Below are positions 28,976-38,458 of a DNA stretch of 64,000 nucleotides, piece by piece. The DNA comes from Ancylobacter gelatini. Its GTDB lineage: Bacteria > Pseudomonadota > Alphaproteobacteria > Rhizobiales > Xanthobacteraceae. Each line of letters starts with the position of its first letter. Positions within the stretch are counted from its first letter, which is position 1. Location of the stretch: positions 62,001 through 126,000 of the forward strand of contig NZ_JAKVIL010000012.1 in assembly GCF_022601675.1 (NCBI RefSeq), read 5' to 3'. Under the pieces are notes generated by a model, which worked only from the letters and a program-made list of their open reading frames with translations, was not told the DNA's origin and did no database searches. Position numbers and translations under genes: made by a program.

Positions 28976-30760
28976 TTGGGCCGCTCTGGCATTCATGGCC
29001 GTTTCGCCCGCAGCTTGGGCGCACGCTGGCGCGGCGTCCTGCTGGCCGGCTGCGCCGCTCTGGCGCTTGCCGCCTGCACCGGCGACGGCGGTCCCTCGCC
29101 CAACGCCAAGGCGATGAAGGCGCTCTCTCCCCAGACGCTCGCGCTCATCAGCGAGAAGGGCATGCGGACCGACAGCCCGGTCGTGGTGCGCATCTACAAG
29201 GAAGAATCCGAGCTCGAGGTCTGGAAGGAAAATTCCAGCGGCGAGTTCGCGCTGCTCAAGACCTACCCGATCTGCCGCTGGTCCGGCGAGCTGGGGCCGA
29301 AGATCAAGGAAGGCGACCGGCAGGCGCCGGAAGGCTTCTACACGATCACGCCGGGTCAGATGAACCCGAATTCCAGCTATTACCTGTCGTTCAATCTCGG
29401 CTTCCCGAACGCCTATGACCGCGCCTGGGGCCGGACCGGCGCCCATCTGATGGTGCACGGCGACTGTTCCTCCGCCGGCTGCTACGCCATGACCGACGAA
29501 CAGATTCAGGAGATCTTCGCGCTCGGCCGCGAGAGCTTCCGTGGCGGCCAGCGCGCCTTCCAGGTGCAGGCCTATCCGTTCCGTATGACGGCGGACAACA
29601 TGGTGCGTCACCGCAACAACCCGAACATGCCGTTCTGGCGGATGCTCAAGGAAGGCAGCGACACGTTCGAGCTGACCAAGGCGCAGCCCAAGGTCGATGT
29701 CTGCGGCAAGCGCTACGTGTTCAACGCCTCCCCGGTTGACCCGAGGGCGAAGTTCGACCCCTCCGCGCCGTGCCCGGAATATTCGCAGCCGGAAGCGCTT
29801 CAGCAGGCGATCGCCGCGCGCAGCCAGGAAGTCAGCCGGATGACGGCGAGCGCCGGCTCGTACACGCCGGTCGCGCCGGTGAAGACCGGCAAGGATGGCG
29901 GGATGCACCAGGTGTTCATCGCCAAGCTGCAGAATCCGGAGCTGTCCGCTCCCGGCTCGCTGCCGGCCGTGGTGAAGCCGCCGGGGAGCGATTACGGCGT
30001 CGAGACCAGCGCACCGGCGCCGGCCGAAAGCATCGCGCTTGCGCAGGCCGATTCGGTGGCGCCCGCGGCGGCTGCGAGCGTCGCGATCGCCGGCGGTGTA
30101 CCGATGCCGGCCCCGCGCCCGGCCGACGCGCCCAATGGCGGGGGCACCCAAATGGCGGCCGCCTCCGGCACCACCCTGTTCGGCGGCCGCGCCGCCGGCA
30201 CCAGCGTCGAGGTTGCCTCGGTCGATGGCAGCGGAAGCTGGCTGAGCGGCGTCAGCCGTCTGTTCGGCCGCGAAGAGCCGGCCGCCGCGCCCGCCGCCAC
30301 CGCGCAGAGCGCCACCGCGCCGAATTCGGTGTCCATGGCCCCGCCCGCGAGTTCGGCCTTCTCCTTCGGCAATCTGTTCGGCGGCGGCAGCGCCCCCCAG
30401 GCGGCGGCCACGACGCCGGAAGCCGTGCCGAACGTCCTGAGCACCGGCGCCGTGCCGGTGCCCCAGGCCCGTCCCACGCTGCCGCAGGCCGCCCCGCGCG
30501 CGCAGGTGCCGCGTCCGGCGCCCACGGTCGCCCCATCCGCCGCCGCCCCGCGCGCGGCGTCCCAGGCCTATTCAACGGTACCGACCCCGGCGGCAGTCTC
30601 TGCTCCGCTTTATGGCGCGGTGCCCACCCCGGCCGCCGCTGCGGCGGGCGTGCCGCAATTGCGGCCCTCGCTGCCCTCGAATGGCACCGCCGGCGGTTCC
30701 GCCGCGCTGCCGGGCGCCGGCATCGTCTCGACCGGCGGATTCACCACCAGCGTGCAGTGA
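28976..30760 (+). CDS. L,D-transpeptidase-family (YafK/DpaA-like) lipoprotein with long Pro/Ala-rich tail
   Basis: A 594-residue protein. A lipobox LAAC ends at Cys34, so it is a lipoprotein. The YkuD-type catalytic domain covers about residues 65-230, with HGDCSSAGCYAMTD giving His161 and Cys169; this motif resembles E. coli YafK/DpaA, which cuts the Lpp-peptidoglycan link, more than the crosslinking Ldt enzymes. Residues about 330-594 are low-complexity Ala/Pro/Gly/Ser, far beyond the 246 residues of YafK. The start is TTG 28976 with GGGGAG 6 bases upstream; no ATG or GTG fits as well. It acts in the periplasm on the cell wall. Confidence 0.87.
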   Translation: MGRSGIHGRFARSLGARWRGVLLAGCAALALAACTGDGGPSPNAKAMKALSPQTLALISEKGMRTDSPVVVRIYKEESELEVWKENSSGEFALLKTYPICRWSGELGPKIKEGDRQAPEGFYTITPGQMNPNSSYYLSFNLGFPNAYDRAWGRTGAHLMVHGDCSSAGCYAMTDEQIQEIFALGRESFRGGQRAFQVQAYPFRMTADNMVRHRNNPNMPFWRMLKEGSDTFELTKAQPKVDVCGKRYVFNASPVDPRAKFDPSAPCPEYSQPEALQQAIAARSQEVSRMTASAGSYTPVAPVKTGKDGGMHQVFIAKLQNPELSAPGSLPAVVKPPGSDYGVETSAPAPAESIALAQADSVAPAAAASVAIAGGVPMPAPRPADAPNGGGTQMAAASGTTLFGGRAAGTSVEVASVDGSGSWLSGVSRLFGREEPAAAPAATAQSATAPNSVSMAPPASSAFSFGNLFGGGSAPQAAATTPEAVPNVLSTGAVPVPQARPTLPQAAPRAQVPRPAPTVAPSAAAPRAASQAYSTVPTPAAVSAPLYGAVPTPAAAAAGVPQLRPSLPSNGTAGGSAALPGAGIVSTGGFTTSVQ

Positions 30761-30946
30761 CGCCGAGCCCCGGAGCAATGGCTCCCGGGCGTGACTGTTC
30801 ATGATATCGGGAGCGCGGCATCCGCCTGCCTGGCGGTGTTGCGTGAGGGCGCGCGGTTCCGCTCGTCTGCCGACCCGTCGCGACATGAGCCGGCACGGGC
30901 TCGCGGCCGATCGCGATCTCGCTCTCGCGCGCCGGGCGATGGCCAC

Positions 30947-31318
30947 TCAGGCGATCAGCGAACTATGGGCGGCGGCCAACTGCCAGCCCTTCGTCCCGAG
31001 CCGCCAGAGCTGGGTGTAGCGCATGGCGGCGGAGAAGCGGGCGCCATGCGCGTTGCCTTCGGCCTCGACGCGCAGATGGCAATGAGCGGTGCAGGCATCG
31101 AGCGCCCGGATTTCGATGTCGTGGAAGTCGAGCCGCTTCATCCGCAGCATGCCGCTGGTGTGGCGGCCGAGATTGTCCGCCTTGTCGCCGACCACCCCCA
31201 TGAAGTCGACGAACACGACGTCGTCGGCCAGCAGCACGTCGAGCGCCGCCACGTCGCCGCTGAGGACGGCGACGCGCAGGCGCTCTTCTGCTTCATGGAT
31301 GCGAGCGGGCACGCTCAC
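30947..31318 (-). CDS. SnoaL/NTF2-like protein (DUF4440 type)
   Basis: A 123-residue protein with the NTF2-like fold pattern: helix [19 protein letters not shown], strand [16 protein letters not shown], then [20 protein letters not shown] near the end. DUF4440 proteins include small enzymes and binding proteins; no specific role can be assigned. The start is GTG 31318, which overlaps the secA TGA as GTGA, so it is coupled to secA. That position is unusual because secA is normally monocistronic. Confidence 0.8.
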   Translation of the reverse strand: MSVPARIHEAEERLRVAVLSGDVAALDVLLADDVVFVDFMGVVGDKADNLGRHTSGMLRMKRLDFHDIEIRALDACTAHCHLRVEAEGNAHGARFSAAMRYTQLWRLGTKGWQLAAAHSSLIA

Positions 31319-34113
31319 ACGAAGCGGCCATGGCAGTGCTTGTATTTCAGGCCGGAACCGCAGGGGCAGGGCTCGTTGCGACCGACGCGGCCCCAGCTGG
31401 ACGGGTCGTTCGGGTCGCGGGCGGGGGAATTGGCATCGGCGGCCGGGGCGAGCGTCGCCGCGCTGGCGAACTCGGCATCCGCGAGGGCGAATTCGTCGTC
31501 GCCGGTCGTCGGGTCGGCGTGGTGCGCCTCCATCACCGGCAGCTCTTCCGGCGGCGGGGCGGTCATCACTTCGACGCGCATGAGCTGGGCGGTCACGGCC
31601 TCGCGCAGGCTGGACAGCATGGTCTCGAACAGCTGGAACGCCTCGGACTTGTACTCGTTCAGCGGGTCGCGCTGGCCATAGCCGCGCAGGCCGATGACCT
31701 GGCGCAGATGGTCGAGCGTCACGAGGTGCTCGCGCCACAGATGATCGAGCGTCTGGAGAAGGATCGACTTCTCGACATAGCGCATGATCTCGGGGCCGTA
31801 TTTGGCGAGCTTCAGCGCCATGGCCTCGTCGGTACGGGCGCGGATGCGCTCGCGCATCTCCTCGTCGGCAATGCCTTCCTCGGCCGCCCATTCCTTGACC
31901 GGAAGATCTAGGCCGGTGAGGCCGCCGAGCGCCTGGTGCAGACCGTCCGTGTCCCACTGCTCGGGATAGGCGTTGGGCGGCACGAATTTGGTCACGATGT
32001 CGTCGATCACGCCATGGCGCATCTCGGCGACGGTCTCGGCGACGTCCTCGTCCTGCATCAGCTCGACGCGCTGCTCGAACACCACCTTGCGCTGGTCGTT
32101 CATCACGTCGTCGTATTTCAGCAGGTTCTTGCGGATGTCGTAGTTGCGGGCTTCGACCTTGCTCTGGGCCTTTTCCAGCGCCTTGTTGATCCAGGGATGG
32201 ACGATGGCCTCGCCCTCCTTGAGGCCGAGCCGCTGCAGCATGCTGTCGAGCCGGTCCGACCCGAAGATGCGCATCAGGTCGTCTTCCAGCGACAGGAAGA
32301 AATGCGAGTGGCCGGGGTCGCCCTGGCGGCCGGAGCGGCCGCGCAGCTGGTTGTCGATGCGCCGGCTCTCATGGCGCTCGGTGCCGATGACGTAAAGGCC
32401 GCCGGCCTCCAGCGCCTTCTGCTTGAGCTTGGCGATCTCCTCGCGGATGACGGCCTCGGCGGCGTCGCGCTGCTCGCCCTCGGGCATGCCGGCCAGCTCG
32501 TGCTGGATCCGCATCTCGGCATTGCCGCCGAGCTGAATGTCGGTGCCGCGGCCGGCCATGTTGGTGGCGATGGTGATCGCGCCCGGCACGCCGGCCTGGG
32601 AGACGATGTAGGATTCCTGCTCGTGATGGCGGGCATTGAGCACGGCGAAGACGAGGTCCTCGCTGTTGCCCTGGTCGCCATCATAAAGCGGGCGGAAAGC
32701 ATCCGGGTCGGAGAAGTCCTTCTGGCGGAAGCCGCGCTTCTTCAGCAGATCGGCCAGCAGTTCGGACTTCTCGATCGAGGTGGTGCCGACCAGCACGGGC
32801 TGGCCGCGCTTCTTGCAGTCGGTGATCACATCGATGATGGCGTTGTATTTCTCGCCCGCGGTCCGGTAGACCTCATCGTCGTCGTCGATGCGCTTCACCG
32901 GCAGGTTGGTCGGGATCTCGATCACTTCGAGCCGGTAGATGTCGCCGAATTCCGCCGCCTCGGTGTTCGCCGTGCCGGTCATGCCGGCCAGCTTCTCGTA
33001 CATGCGGAAATAGTTCTGGAAGGTGATGGAGGCCAGCGTCTGGTTCTCGGGCTGGACCTGGACGCGTTCCTTGGCCTCGAGCGCCTGATGCAGGCCTTCC
33101 GAATAGCGCCGGCCCGGCATCATGCGGCCGGTGAACTCGTCGATGATGACGACCTCGCCATTGCGCACGATGTAGTCCTTGTCGCGCTGGAACAGCGTGT
33201 GCGCGCGCAGGCCCTGGTTGACGTGGTGGACCACCGAGACGTTCTCGACGTCGTAGAGCCCGCCATCGCCCTTGAGCAGGCCGGCGTCGCGCAGCAGGAC
33301 TTCCATCTTCTCCATGCCGGCTTCGGTCATGGCGACGGAGCGCTGCTTCTCGTCGACCTCGAAATCCTCCTTCGACAGCTTCGGAATGTAGGTGTCGATG
33401 GTGTTGTAGAAGTCGGAGCGGTCGTCGAGCGGGCCGGAGATGATGAGCGGGGTGCGCGCCTCGTCGATCAGGATCGAGTCCACCTCGTCGACCACCGCGT
33501 AATGGTGGGGGCGCTGAACCATCTGGCCCAGCTCGTATTTCATGTTGTCGCGCAGATAGTCGAAGCCGAGCTCGTTATTGGTGGCGTAGGTGACGTCGCA
33601 GGCATAGGCCGCGCGGCGCTCGTCGTCGTCCAGGCCGTGAACGATGATGCCGGTGGTCAGCCCGAGGAAGCGGTAGACCCGGCCCATCCATTCGGCGTCG
33701 CGCTTGGCGAGGTAGTCGTTGACGGTGACGACGTGAACGCCCTTGCCGGTCAGCGCGTTGAGATAGACCGGCGCGGTGGCGACCAGCGTCTTGCCTTCGC
33801 CGGTGCGCATCTCGGCGATGCCGCGCTCGTGAAGCACCATGCCGCCGATGAGCTGCACGTCGAAATGGCGCTGGCCCAGCGCCCGGCGCGCGCCCTCGCG
33901 CACCGTGGCGAAGGCGGGCACCAGAAGGTCGTCGAGGTTGGCGCCGTCGGCGAGCTGCTGGCGGAACATCGCGGTGCGCGCGCGCAGCTCCTCGTCGCTC
34001 AGCGCCCTTATCTCGGGTTCGAGGGCGTTGATGGCCGCCACTTTCGGCTGGTAGCCGCGAACGCGGCGGTCATTGGCCGATCCGAAGAGCTTTCGCGCGA
34101 GAGCGCCGAACAT
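31315..34113 (-). CDS. secA: Preprotein translocase ATPase SecA
   Basis: A 932-residue protein: Walker A in [15 protein letters not shown]-type [18 protein letters not shown], helicase motif [14 protein letters not shown], and the C-terminal zinc motif [15 protein letters not shown] that binds SecB. It drives proteins through SecYEG. The start at 34113 ([12 protein letters not shown]) is the family's normal start; a reading from 34299 adds 62 basic residues unlike SecA. It is divergent from the parvulin gene and coupled to the NTF2-like gene at its end. Confidence 0.97.
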   Translation of the reverse strand: MFGALARKLFGSANDRRVRGYQPKVAAINALEPEIRALSDEELRARTAMFRQQLADGANLDDLLVPAFATVREGARRALGQRHFDVQLIGGMVLHERGIAEMRTGEGKTLVATAPVYLNALTGKGVHVVTVNDYLAKRDAEWMGRVYRFLGLTTGIIVHGLDDDERRAAYACDVTYATNNELGFDYLRDNMKYELGQMVQRPHHYAVVDEVDSILIDEARTPLIISGPLDDRSDFYNTIDTYIPKLSKEDFEVDEKQRSVAMTEAGMEKMEVLLRDAGLLKGDGGLYDVENVSVVHHVNQGLRAHTLFQRDKDYIVRNGEVVIIDEFTGRMMPGRRYSEGLHQALEAKERVQVQPENQTLASITFQNYFRMYEKLAGMTGTANTEAAEFGDIYRLEVIEIPTNLPVKRIDDDDEVYRTAGEKYNAIIDVITDCKKRGQPVLVGTTSIEKSELLADLLKKRGFRQKDFSDPDAFRPLYDGDQGNSEDLVFAVLNARHHEQESYIVSQAGVPGAITIATNMAGRGTDIQLGGNAEMRIQHELAGMPEGEQRDAAEAVIREEIAKLKQKALEAGGLYVIGTERHESRRIDNQLRGRSGRQGDPGHSHFFLSLEDDLMRIFGSDRLDSMLQRLGLKEGEAIVHPWINKALEKAQSKVEARNYDIRKNLLKYDDVMNDQRKVVFEQRVELMQDEDVAETVAEMRHGVIDDIVTKFVPPNAYPEQWDTDGLHQALGGLTGLDLPVKEWAAEEGIADEEMRERIRARTDEAMALKLAKYGPEIMRYVEKSILLQTLDHLWREHLVTLDHLRQVIGLRGYGQRDPLNEYKSEAFQLFETMLSSLREAVTAQLMRVEVMTAPPPEELPVMEAHHADPTTGDDEFALADAEFASAATLAPAADANSPARDPNDPSSWGRVGRNEPCPCGSGLKYKHCHGRFV

Positions 34114-34502
34114 GAGGCTTCCAATCCGTGTCCGCCAGGGCAGATGTGGGCACCCGGCGATGGCGGGCCGCCGGGCCCTTCGATTTCGCGCGCATCCGCC
34201 AGACATCGGGCGTGAAGCCACCCGCCGGGCACATGGAGACGCGTTTTGCGGCCGAAATGGGTCCGGCGCACGGGGCCGCCCACCATCGGCGCGCGGCAAT
34301 TCGCGTCAAAAGAATGCGAGCGCCGGGGAGGCTTCGCACTGCGTGCCACACTTATGAACGGGTTTGGGGGTTGTCAATCGCAGGTAAGGCGACAGTCTGT
34401 ATGCTCAGCCGGGCTTGATGCCCGCTTGCAAGCGGCTTGCGTCTGAGCCAGCTTTCGCAGCCCGAACCGCGGACAACCGCAAACTCCCAAGGAACCGCTC
34501 TC
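34114..34502. other. Divergent intergenic region between secA and the parvulin gene
   Basis: About 389 bases that must carry both promoters. Several open frames cross it on both strands, but none has a ribosome site or recognisable protein. The segment around 34335-34400 is less GC-rich than the surroundings (for example ACACTTATGAACGGGTTTGG) and is the best place for promoters. I see no clear -35/-10 pair, riboswitch or RNA gene; secA leaders can be regulated by SecM-like peptides but none is evident. Confidence 0.4.
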
Positions 34503-35486
34503 ATGAACCGCCATCGTCCGCACGCCGCGCTCCAGGCGCGCAGCCACGCCGGTCTGCGCGCCGGCCTCGTCGCCGTGCTGCTCGGGACCACCCTGTTCAC
34601 CGCGCTGCCCGCCAGTGCCCAGACTCCCCCGCCGGCGGCGCCTGCCGCGGCGACCGACGATCCGGTCCTCGCCACCGTCAATGGCATGCCGATCCGCCGC
34701 AGCGAGGTCACGGCCGCCGCCGCCGAGCTTTCCGCCAATCTGCCGCCGCAGATCCAGGGCCCGGCGCGCGATGAATATGTGCTCGGCTTCCTGATCGACC
34801 TCACCGCCATGGCGCAGCTCGCCGAGCAGCAGAAGCTCGACCAGACCGCCGAGTTCAAGCAGCAGCTCGACTTCATCCGCAAGCGCGTGCTGATGCAGGC
34901 GGCGCTGGAAGGCGTGACCAAGGCCGCGCTGACCGACGAGGCGCTGAAGAAGACCTATGACGAAGCGCTCGGCCAGCAGAAGCCGGAAGAGGAAGTGCAC
35001 GCCCGCCACATCCTGTTCCGCGTTGATCCGGCCAAGCCGGAGAGCGATGCCGAGGCCAAGAAGAAGGCCGAGGCCGTCGAGGCCCGGCTGAAGAAGGGCG
35101 AGGACTTCGCCAAGCTCGCCTCCGAGCTGACCGAAGACCCGTCGGGCAAGGAAGATGGCGGCGATCTCGGCTTCTTCGTGAAGGACCAGATGGTGCCGGA
35201 ATTTGCCGAGGCCGCCTTCGCCGCCAAGCCGGGCGACGTGACCGCCCCGGTGAAGACCCAGTTCGGCTGGCACGTCATCAAGGTCGAGGAAAAGCGCCAG
35301 AAGCCGGTGCCGACCTTTGAAGAGGTGAAGCCGCAGCTTGAGCAGTATCTCGCCCAGAAGGCGCAGGCCGAGGCCGTGCAGAAGGCCCGCGACGCCGCCA
35401 AGGTCGAGAAGACCGCCGCCGCGCCCAAGCCTTCCGACCTGCTGACCCCGCCGAACGGCGCCCCGGCCGCCCCCAAGGCGCCGTGA
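34503..35486 (+). CDS. Periplasmic parvulin-type peptidyl-prolyl isomerase
   Basis: A 327-residue protein with a signal peptide (LRAGLVAVLLGTTLFTALPASA), an N-terminal SurA-like chaperone part (VLATVNGMPIRRSEV, DLTAMAQLAEQQKLDQTAEF) and a PpiC rotamase domain from about residue 160 (VHARHILFRVD, FAKLASELTEDPSGKEDGGDLG, FGWHVIKVEEKR). The last 60 residues are Ala/Lys/Pro-rich. It should help fold exported proteins, fitting its place opposite secA. Start ATG 34503 has AAGGAA about 8 bases upstream. Confidence 0.93.
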   Translation: MNRHRPHAALQARSHAGLRAGLVAVLLGTTLFTALPASAQTPPPAAPAAATDDPVLATVNGMPIRRSEVTAAAAELSANLPPQIQGPARDEYVLGFLIDLTAMAQLAEQQKLDQTAEFKQQLDFIRKRVLMQAALEGVTKAALTDEALKKTYDEALGQQKPEEEVHARHILFRVDPAKPESDAEAKKKAEAVEARLKKGEDFAKLASELTEDPSGKEDGGDLGFFVKDQMVPEFAEAAFAAKPGDVTAPVKTQFGWHVIKVEEKRQKPVPTFEEVKPQLEQYLAQKAQAEAVQKARDAAKVEKTAAAPKPSDLLTPPNGAPAAPKAP

Positions 35487-35579
35487 CGAGCGAGGCGTCG
35501 GGCGGTTCCCTGCGAGCCGCCCGACGCCTGCGCGGTCCGCGTTTCGAAGCATGAAACCGGAGGCCGGGTCGCGGAGGCC

Positions 35580-35621
35580 CGGCCACATGGGCCCGGCCAC
35601 ATGGGCTCGGCCACATGGGCC
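35580..35621. repeat. Three tandem 14-base repeats
   Basis: The unit CGGCCACATGGGCC is repeated three times without gap; the middle copy ends in T instead of C. Because 14 is not a multiple of three and it lies in the 137 bases between the convergent parvulin and glycosyltransferase stop codons, it is not coding. Each unit can nearly fold on itself (GGCC/GGCC), so the array may act as a transcription end or vary in copy number between strains. Confidence 0.85.
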
Positions 35622-35623
35622 GC

Positions 35624-36544
35624 TCAGGCCGGGAACATCCTGTAGCGGAGCGCGATGTGCAGCGCGGCGGCGAGCAAAAGCCGCCGCAGACGGACATCGC
35701 GCACCAGTTCTTCCGGGCGGCCATAGACGTCGAGGCGCCCGGCGCGGTCGGCGCTGTTCGCCGCCCACACCCTGGCGCTCAGGCCATCGAGCGTCGCCGT
35801 TTCATGGAAGCGCGACTGCCAGCTCACGCCGTCGTCCTGGCGCTGCGCGCGGCGTCGGGCCTCGTAATTCAGGCCGCGCTTGGTGATTTCGCTCTGCGTC
35901 CGCAGCGGCAGGTGAAAGATCTGGCGCTCCAGCGGGTCCCGGATGTGCGGCCCGTCGAAGAGCGCGTGCTGCCCCCGGTCGAACCGGACGGGGTGTTCGC
36001 TCCAGATCGCTATCTTCGCTTCGCGATGGTTCACGAAGGCGTCGGCAAAGGCCTCCACGCCCTTTGGAGTCGCGTGGCCGTCGGCGCGGTATCTCACCCC
36101 CAGAAGCGCGAAAGGCGTGGGATAGCGGCGGTTGCGGCCCTGCACGAAATTGCTCCACCGCGCCACGATGATCCGGGGCTCGCGCTGATCGACCATGGCG
36201 GCGACATCGGCGGACGAGAGCGCCCAGAACTCATCGGAATCGAAGGGCAGTATCAGGCGAACTCCCTCGCCGATCAGCGTGTTGGTCGCCGCCGTGATCA
36301 GCTCGGGCTGCCGGTAGTCCTTGAACACATGCCGCTCGACGCGCACCCGGCCCCGCGATCTGTGCGCCAGCTGCTCCAGCTTCTCGAAGGTGCCATCGGT
36401 CGATCCGTCGTCGATGATGTGCAGGCGTTCAAGACCCATCCGTAGATAGTGGCCGCACAGGATGAGCGCGATGTCGGAGGCATCGCGCATGACGCAGACG
36501 CCCGCCGTCTTCGGTATGACCGCGAAGGCCATGAGTGTCAGCAT
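35624..36544 (-). CDS. Glycosyltransferase family 2-type protein
   Basis: A 306-residue protein with nucleotide-sugar motifs IIDDGSTDGTFEKL and, further on, PFDSDEFWAL, a DxD-like metal site. The rest (RYPTPFALLG, RIIVARWSNFVQG) resembles the glycosyl transferase 2/GT92-like proteins encoded near exopolysaccharide genes, but donor and acceptor are unknown. Start: 36544 (MLTLMAFAVIPK) is my choice; TTG 36628 would add 28 residues and neither has a strong ribosome site. There are no neighbouring sugar genes, so it stands alone, converging with the parvulin gene and divergent from argJ. Confidence 0.8.
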   Translation of the reverse strand: MLTLMAFAVIPKTAGVCVMRDASDIALILCGHYLRMGLERLHIIDDGSTDGTFEKLEQLAHRSRGRVRVERHVFKDYRQPELITAATNTLIGEGVRLILPFDSDEFWALSSADVAAMVDQREPRIIVARWSNFVQGRNRRYPTPFALLGVRYRADGHATPKGVEAFADAFVNHREAKIAIWSEHPVRFDRGQHALFDGPHIRDPLERQIFHLPLRTQSEITKRGLNYEARRRAQRQDDGVSWQSRFHETATLDGLSARVWAANSADRAGRLDVYGRPEELVRDVRLRRLLLAAALHIALRYRMFPA

Positions 36545-36737
36545 CCATTGGTGGGAACCGCACCGCGCGACGAGGCTCGGGAGAGCCGGACGCAGCTTGA
36601 AGCCTAGCGCGCCGTCACAGAGGCGCAAGCGCGTTCACGACGCTATGTGACAGAGTTCGCCCGGCTATCCGCCTTGCGCTCCGGCCTGCCTTCGGGCACA
36701 CCCGTTCGGCCCTTGTCCCGCCGCACGAGTTCCCCCG

Positions 36738-37976
36738 ATGGCTCACGCTTCCCCCGTTTCCCCGCTCGCTCCGAAGTCCGTTCCCGATGTCGGCCCGGTC
36801 GCCGGCGTGCGCTTCGCTACCGCCGAAGCGGGCATCCGCTACAAGGGCCGCACCGACGTGCTGCTGCTGGCGATGGACGAGGGCACCACGGTCGCCGGCG
36901 TGTTCACCAAGTCCAGGTGCCCCTCCGCCCCGGTGGAGTGGTGCCGCGCCAACCTGCCGCACGGCACGGCGCGGGCGCTGGTGGTGAATTCCGGCAATGC
37001 CAATGCCTTCACCGGCCAGAAGGGCCGCCAGTCCACCGAGCTCACCGCCAAGATCGCCGCCCGCGCGCTGGGCTGCCGCGAGGAGGAGATCTATCTCGCC
37101 TCGACCGGCGTGATCGGCGAGCCGCTCGACGCCACCAAGTTCGAGGGTGTGCTGGAAGAGACCGCGACGCGCCTTGCCCCGCTGCCGTGGATCGAGCCGG
37201 CGAAGGCCATCATGACCACGGACACTTTCCCCAAGCTCGCCACCGCCACGGTGAAGATCGACGGCGTGAGCGTGACCATCGCCGGCATCGCCAAGGGCGC
37301 CGGCATGATCGCGCCGGACATGGCGACCATGCTGTCCTTCGTGTTCACCGATGCGACAATCGCCGCCCCCGCGCTTCAGGCGCTGCTGTCCAAGGGCGTG
37401 ACCGACAGTTTCAACGCCGTGACCATCGACGGCGATACCTCGACCTCCGACACCTTGATGCTGTTCGCCACCGGCGCCTCCAAGGCGCCGCTGATCGAGG
37501 ACGCCAAGGACCCGCGCCTCGCGCGCTTCCGCAAGGCGTTGCAGGGCGTGCTGGCGGACCTCGCCGAGCAGGTGGCCCGCGACGGCGAGGGCGCGCGCAA
37601 GCTGGTGCGCATCCACGTCACCGGCGCGGTGTCCAAGCGCTCGGCGCGGCGCATCGCCATGGCCATTGCCAATTCCCCGCTGGTGAAGACCGCGGTCGCC
37701 GGCGAGGACGCGAACTGGGGCCGGGTGGTGATGGCGGTCGGCAAGGCGGGCGAGCCCGCCGAGCGCGACCGGCTTTCCATCGCCTTCGGTCCGATCCGCG
37801 TGGCGCATGAAGGCGCGCGCGACCCGGCCTATGACGAGGCCGAGACCTCCGCCTACATGAAGAATGACGTCATCGACCTGTCCGTCGACCTCGGCCTCGG
37901 GCGCGGCTCGGACCGGGTGATGACCTGCGACCTCACCAAGGAATATGTCGCCATCAATGGCGACTACCGCTCGTGA
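36738..37976 (+). CDS. argJ: Bifunctional ornithine acetyltransferase / N-acetylglutamate synthase
   Basis: A 412-residue protein that should self-cleave in the motif [16 protein letters not shown], giving two chains with Thr as the new N-terminus and nucleophile. Other motifs are [32 protein letters not shown] and [14 protein letters not shown]. It moves acetyl from N-acetylornithine to glutamate and can also use acetyl-CoA in arginine synthesis. Start ATG 36738 ([10 protein letters not shown]) matches homologues. mutT follows 19 bases later. The stop codon lies in a short palindrome CCGCTC-GT-GAGCGG. Confidence 0.96.
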   Translation: MAHASPVSPLAPKSVPDVGPVAGVRFATAEAGIRYKGRTDVLLLAMDEGTTVAGVFTKSRCPSAPVEWCRANLPHGTARALVVNSGNANAFTGQKGRQSTELTAKIAARALGCREEEIYLASTGVIGEPLDATKFEGVLEETATRLAPLPWIEPAKAIMTTDTFPKLATATVKIDGVSVTIAGIAKGAGMIAPDMATMLSFVFTDATIAAPALQALLSKGVTDSFNAVTIDGDTSTSDTLMLFATGASKAPLIEDAKDPRLARFRKALQGVLADLAEQVARDGEGARKLVRIHVTGAVSKRSARRIAMAIANSPLVKTAVAGEDANWGRVVMAVGKAGEPAERDRLSIAFGPIRVAHEGARDPAYDEAETSAYMKNDVIDLSVDLGLGRGSDRVMTCDLTKEYVAINGDYRS

Positions 37977-37995
37977 GCGGAAAGGGGCTTTCCGC

Positions 37996-38406
37996 ATGAA
38001 GCTGGTGCTCGTCGCCGCCTGCGCGCTGGTCGATGCCGATGGGCGGGTGCTGCTGGCGCAGCGCCCCGAGGGCAAGCAGCTCGCCGGCATGTGGGAATTT
38101 CCCGGCGGCAAGGTGGAGCCGGGCGAGCGCCCCGAGGACTGCCTGATCCGCGAGCTGGACGAGGAACTCGGCATCGCGGTGAAAGAGCCGTGCCTCGCCC
38201 CGCTCACCTTCGCCAGCCACACCTATGAGACGTTCCAGCTATTGATGCCCTTGTGGATCTGCCGGCGCTGGGAGGGCGTGGCGCAGGGCCGCGAAGGGCA
38301 GGCCATCGCCTGGGTGAAACCGGGGCGCCTGCGCGACTACCCGATGCCGCCCGCCGACGAGCCGATCATTCCCGTATTGCTCGACCTGCTCGGGCCGGGG
38401 CGGTAG
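37996..38406 (+). CDS. mutT: MutT-type (8-oxo-dGTP) Nudix hydrolase
   Basis: A 136-residue protein with an intact Nudix box, from GGKVEPGE to RELDEELGI at about residues 38-61, and the MutT-like start LVAACALVDADGRVLLAQRP. It probably removes 8-oxo-dGTP from the nucleotide pool to prevent transversions. Start 37996 has AAAGGGG upstream. It follows argJ in the same direction, a common arrangement in related bacteria. Confidence 0.92.
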   Translation: MKLVLVAACALVDADGRVLLAQRPEGKQLAGMWEFPGGKVEPGERPEDCLIRELDEELGIAVKEPCLAPLTFASHTYETFQLLMPLWICRRWEGVAQGREGQAIAWVKPGRLRDYPMPPADEPIIPVLLDLLGPGR

Positions 38407-38423
38407 CACGGCCCCTCTGCCAT

Positions 38424-38442
38424 GGCCGGGCCAGACCCGGCC
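38424..38442. terminator. Hairpin between convergent mutT and methyltransferase genes
   Basis: GGCCGGG and CCCGGCC form a 7-base-pair perfect stem with a 5-base loop, 18 bases after the mutT stop and 17 bases before the methyltransferase stop. No T-run is present, so it is only a candidate bidirectional terminator. Confidence 0.45.
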
Positions 38443-38458
38443 TAAGGGCGCTGCACGC

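Noticed and set aside
30765-30800. Terminator after the L,D-transpeptidase gene
   Set aside because: GCCCCGGAGC/GCTCCCGGGC pairs with a mismatch and has no T-run, so the evidence is too weak to list.
31936-34215. Long plus-strand frame opposite secA
   Set aside because: secA is unmistakable on the other strand; this translation is repetitive and rich in Val, His and Asp.
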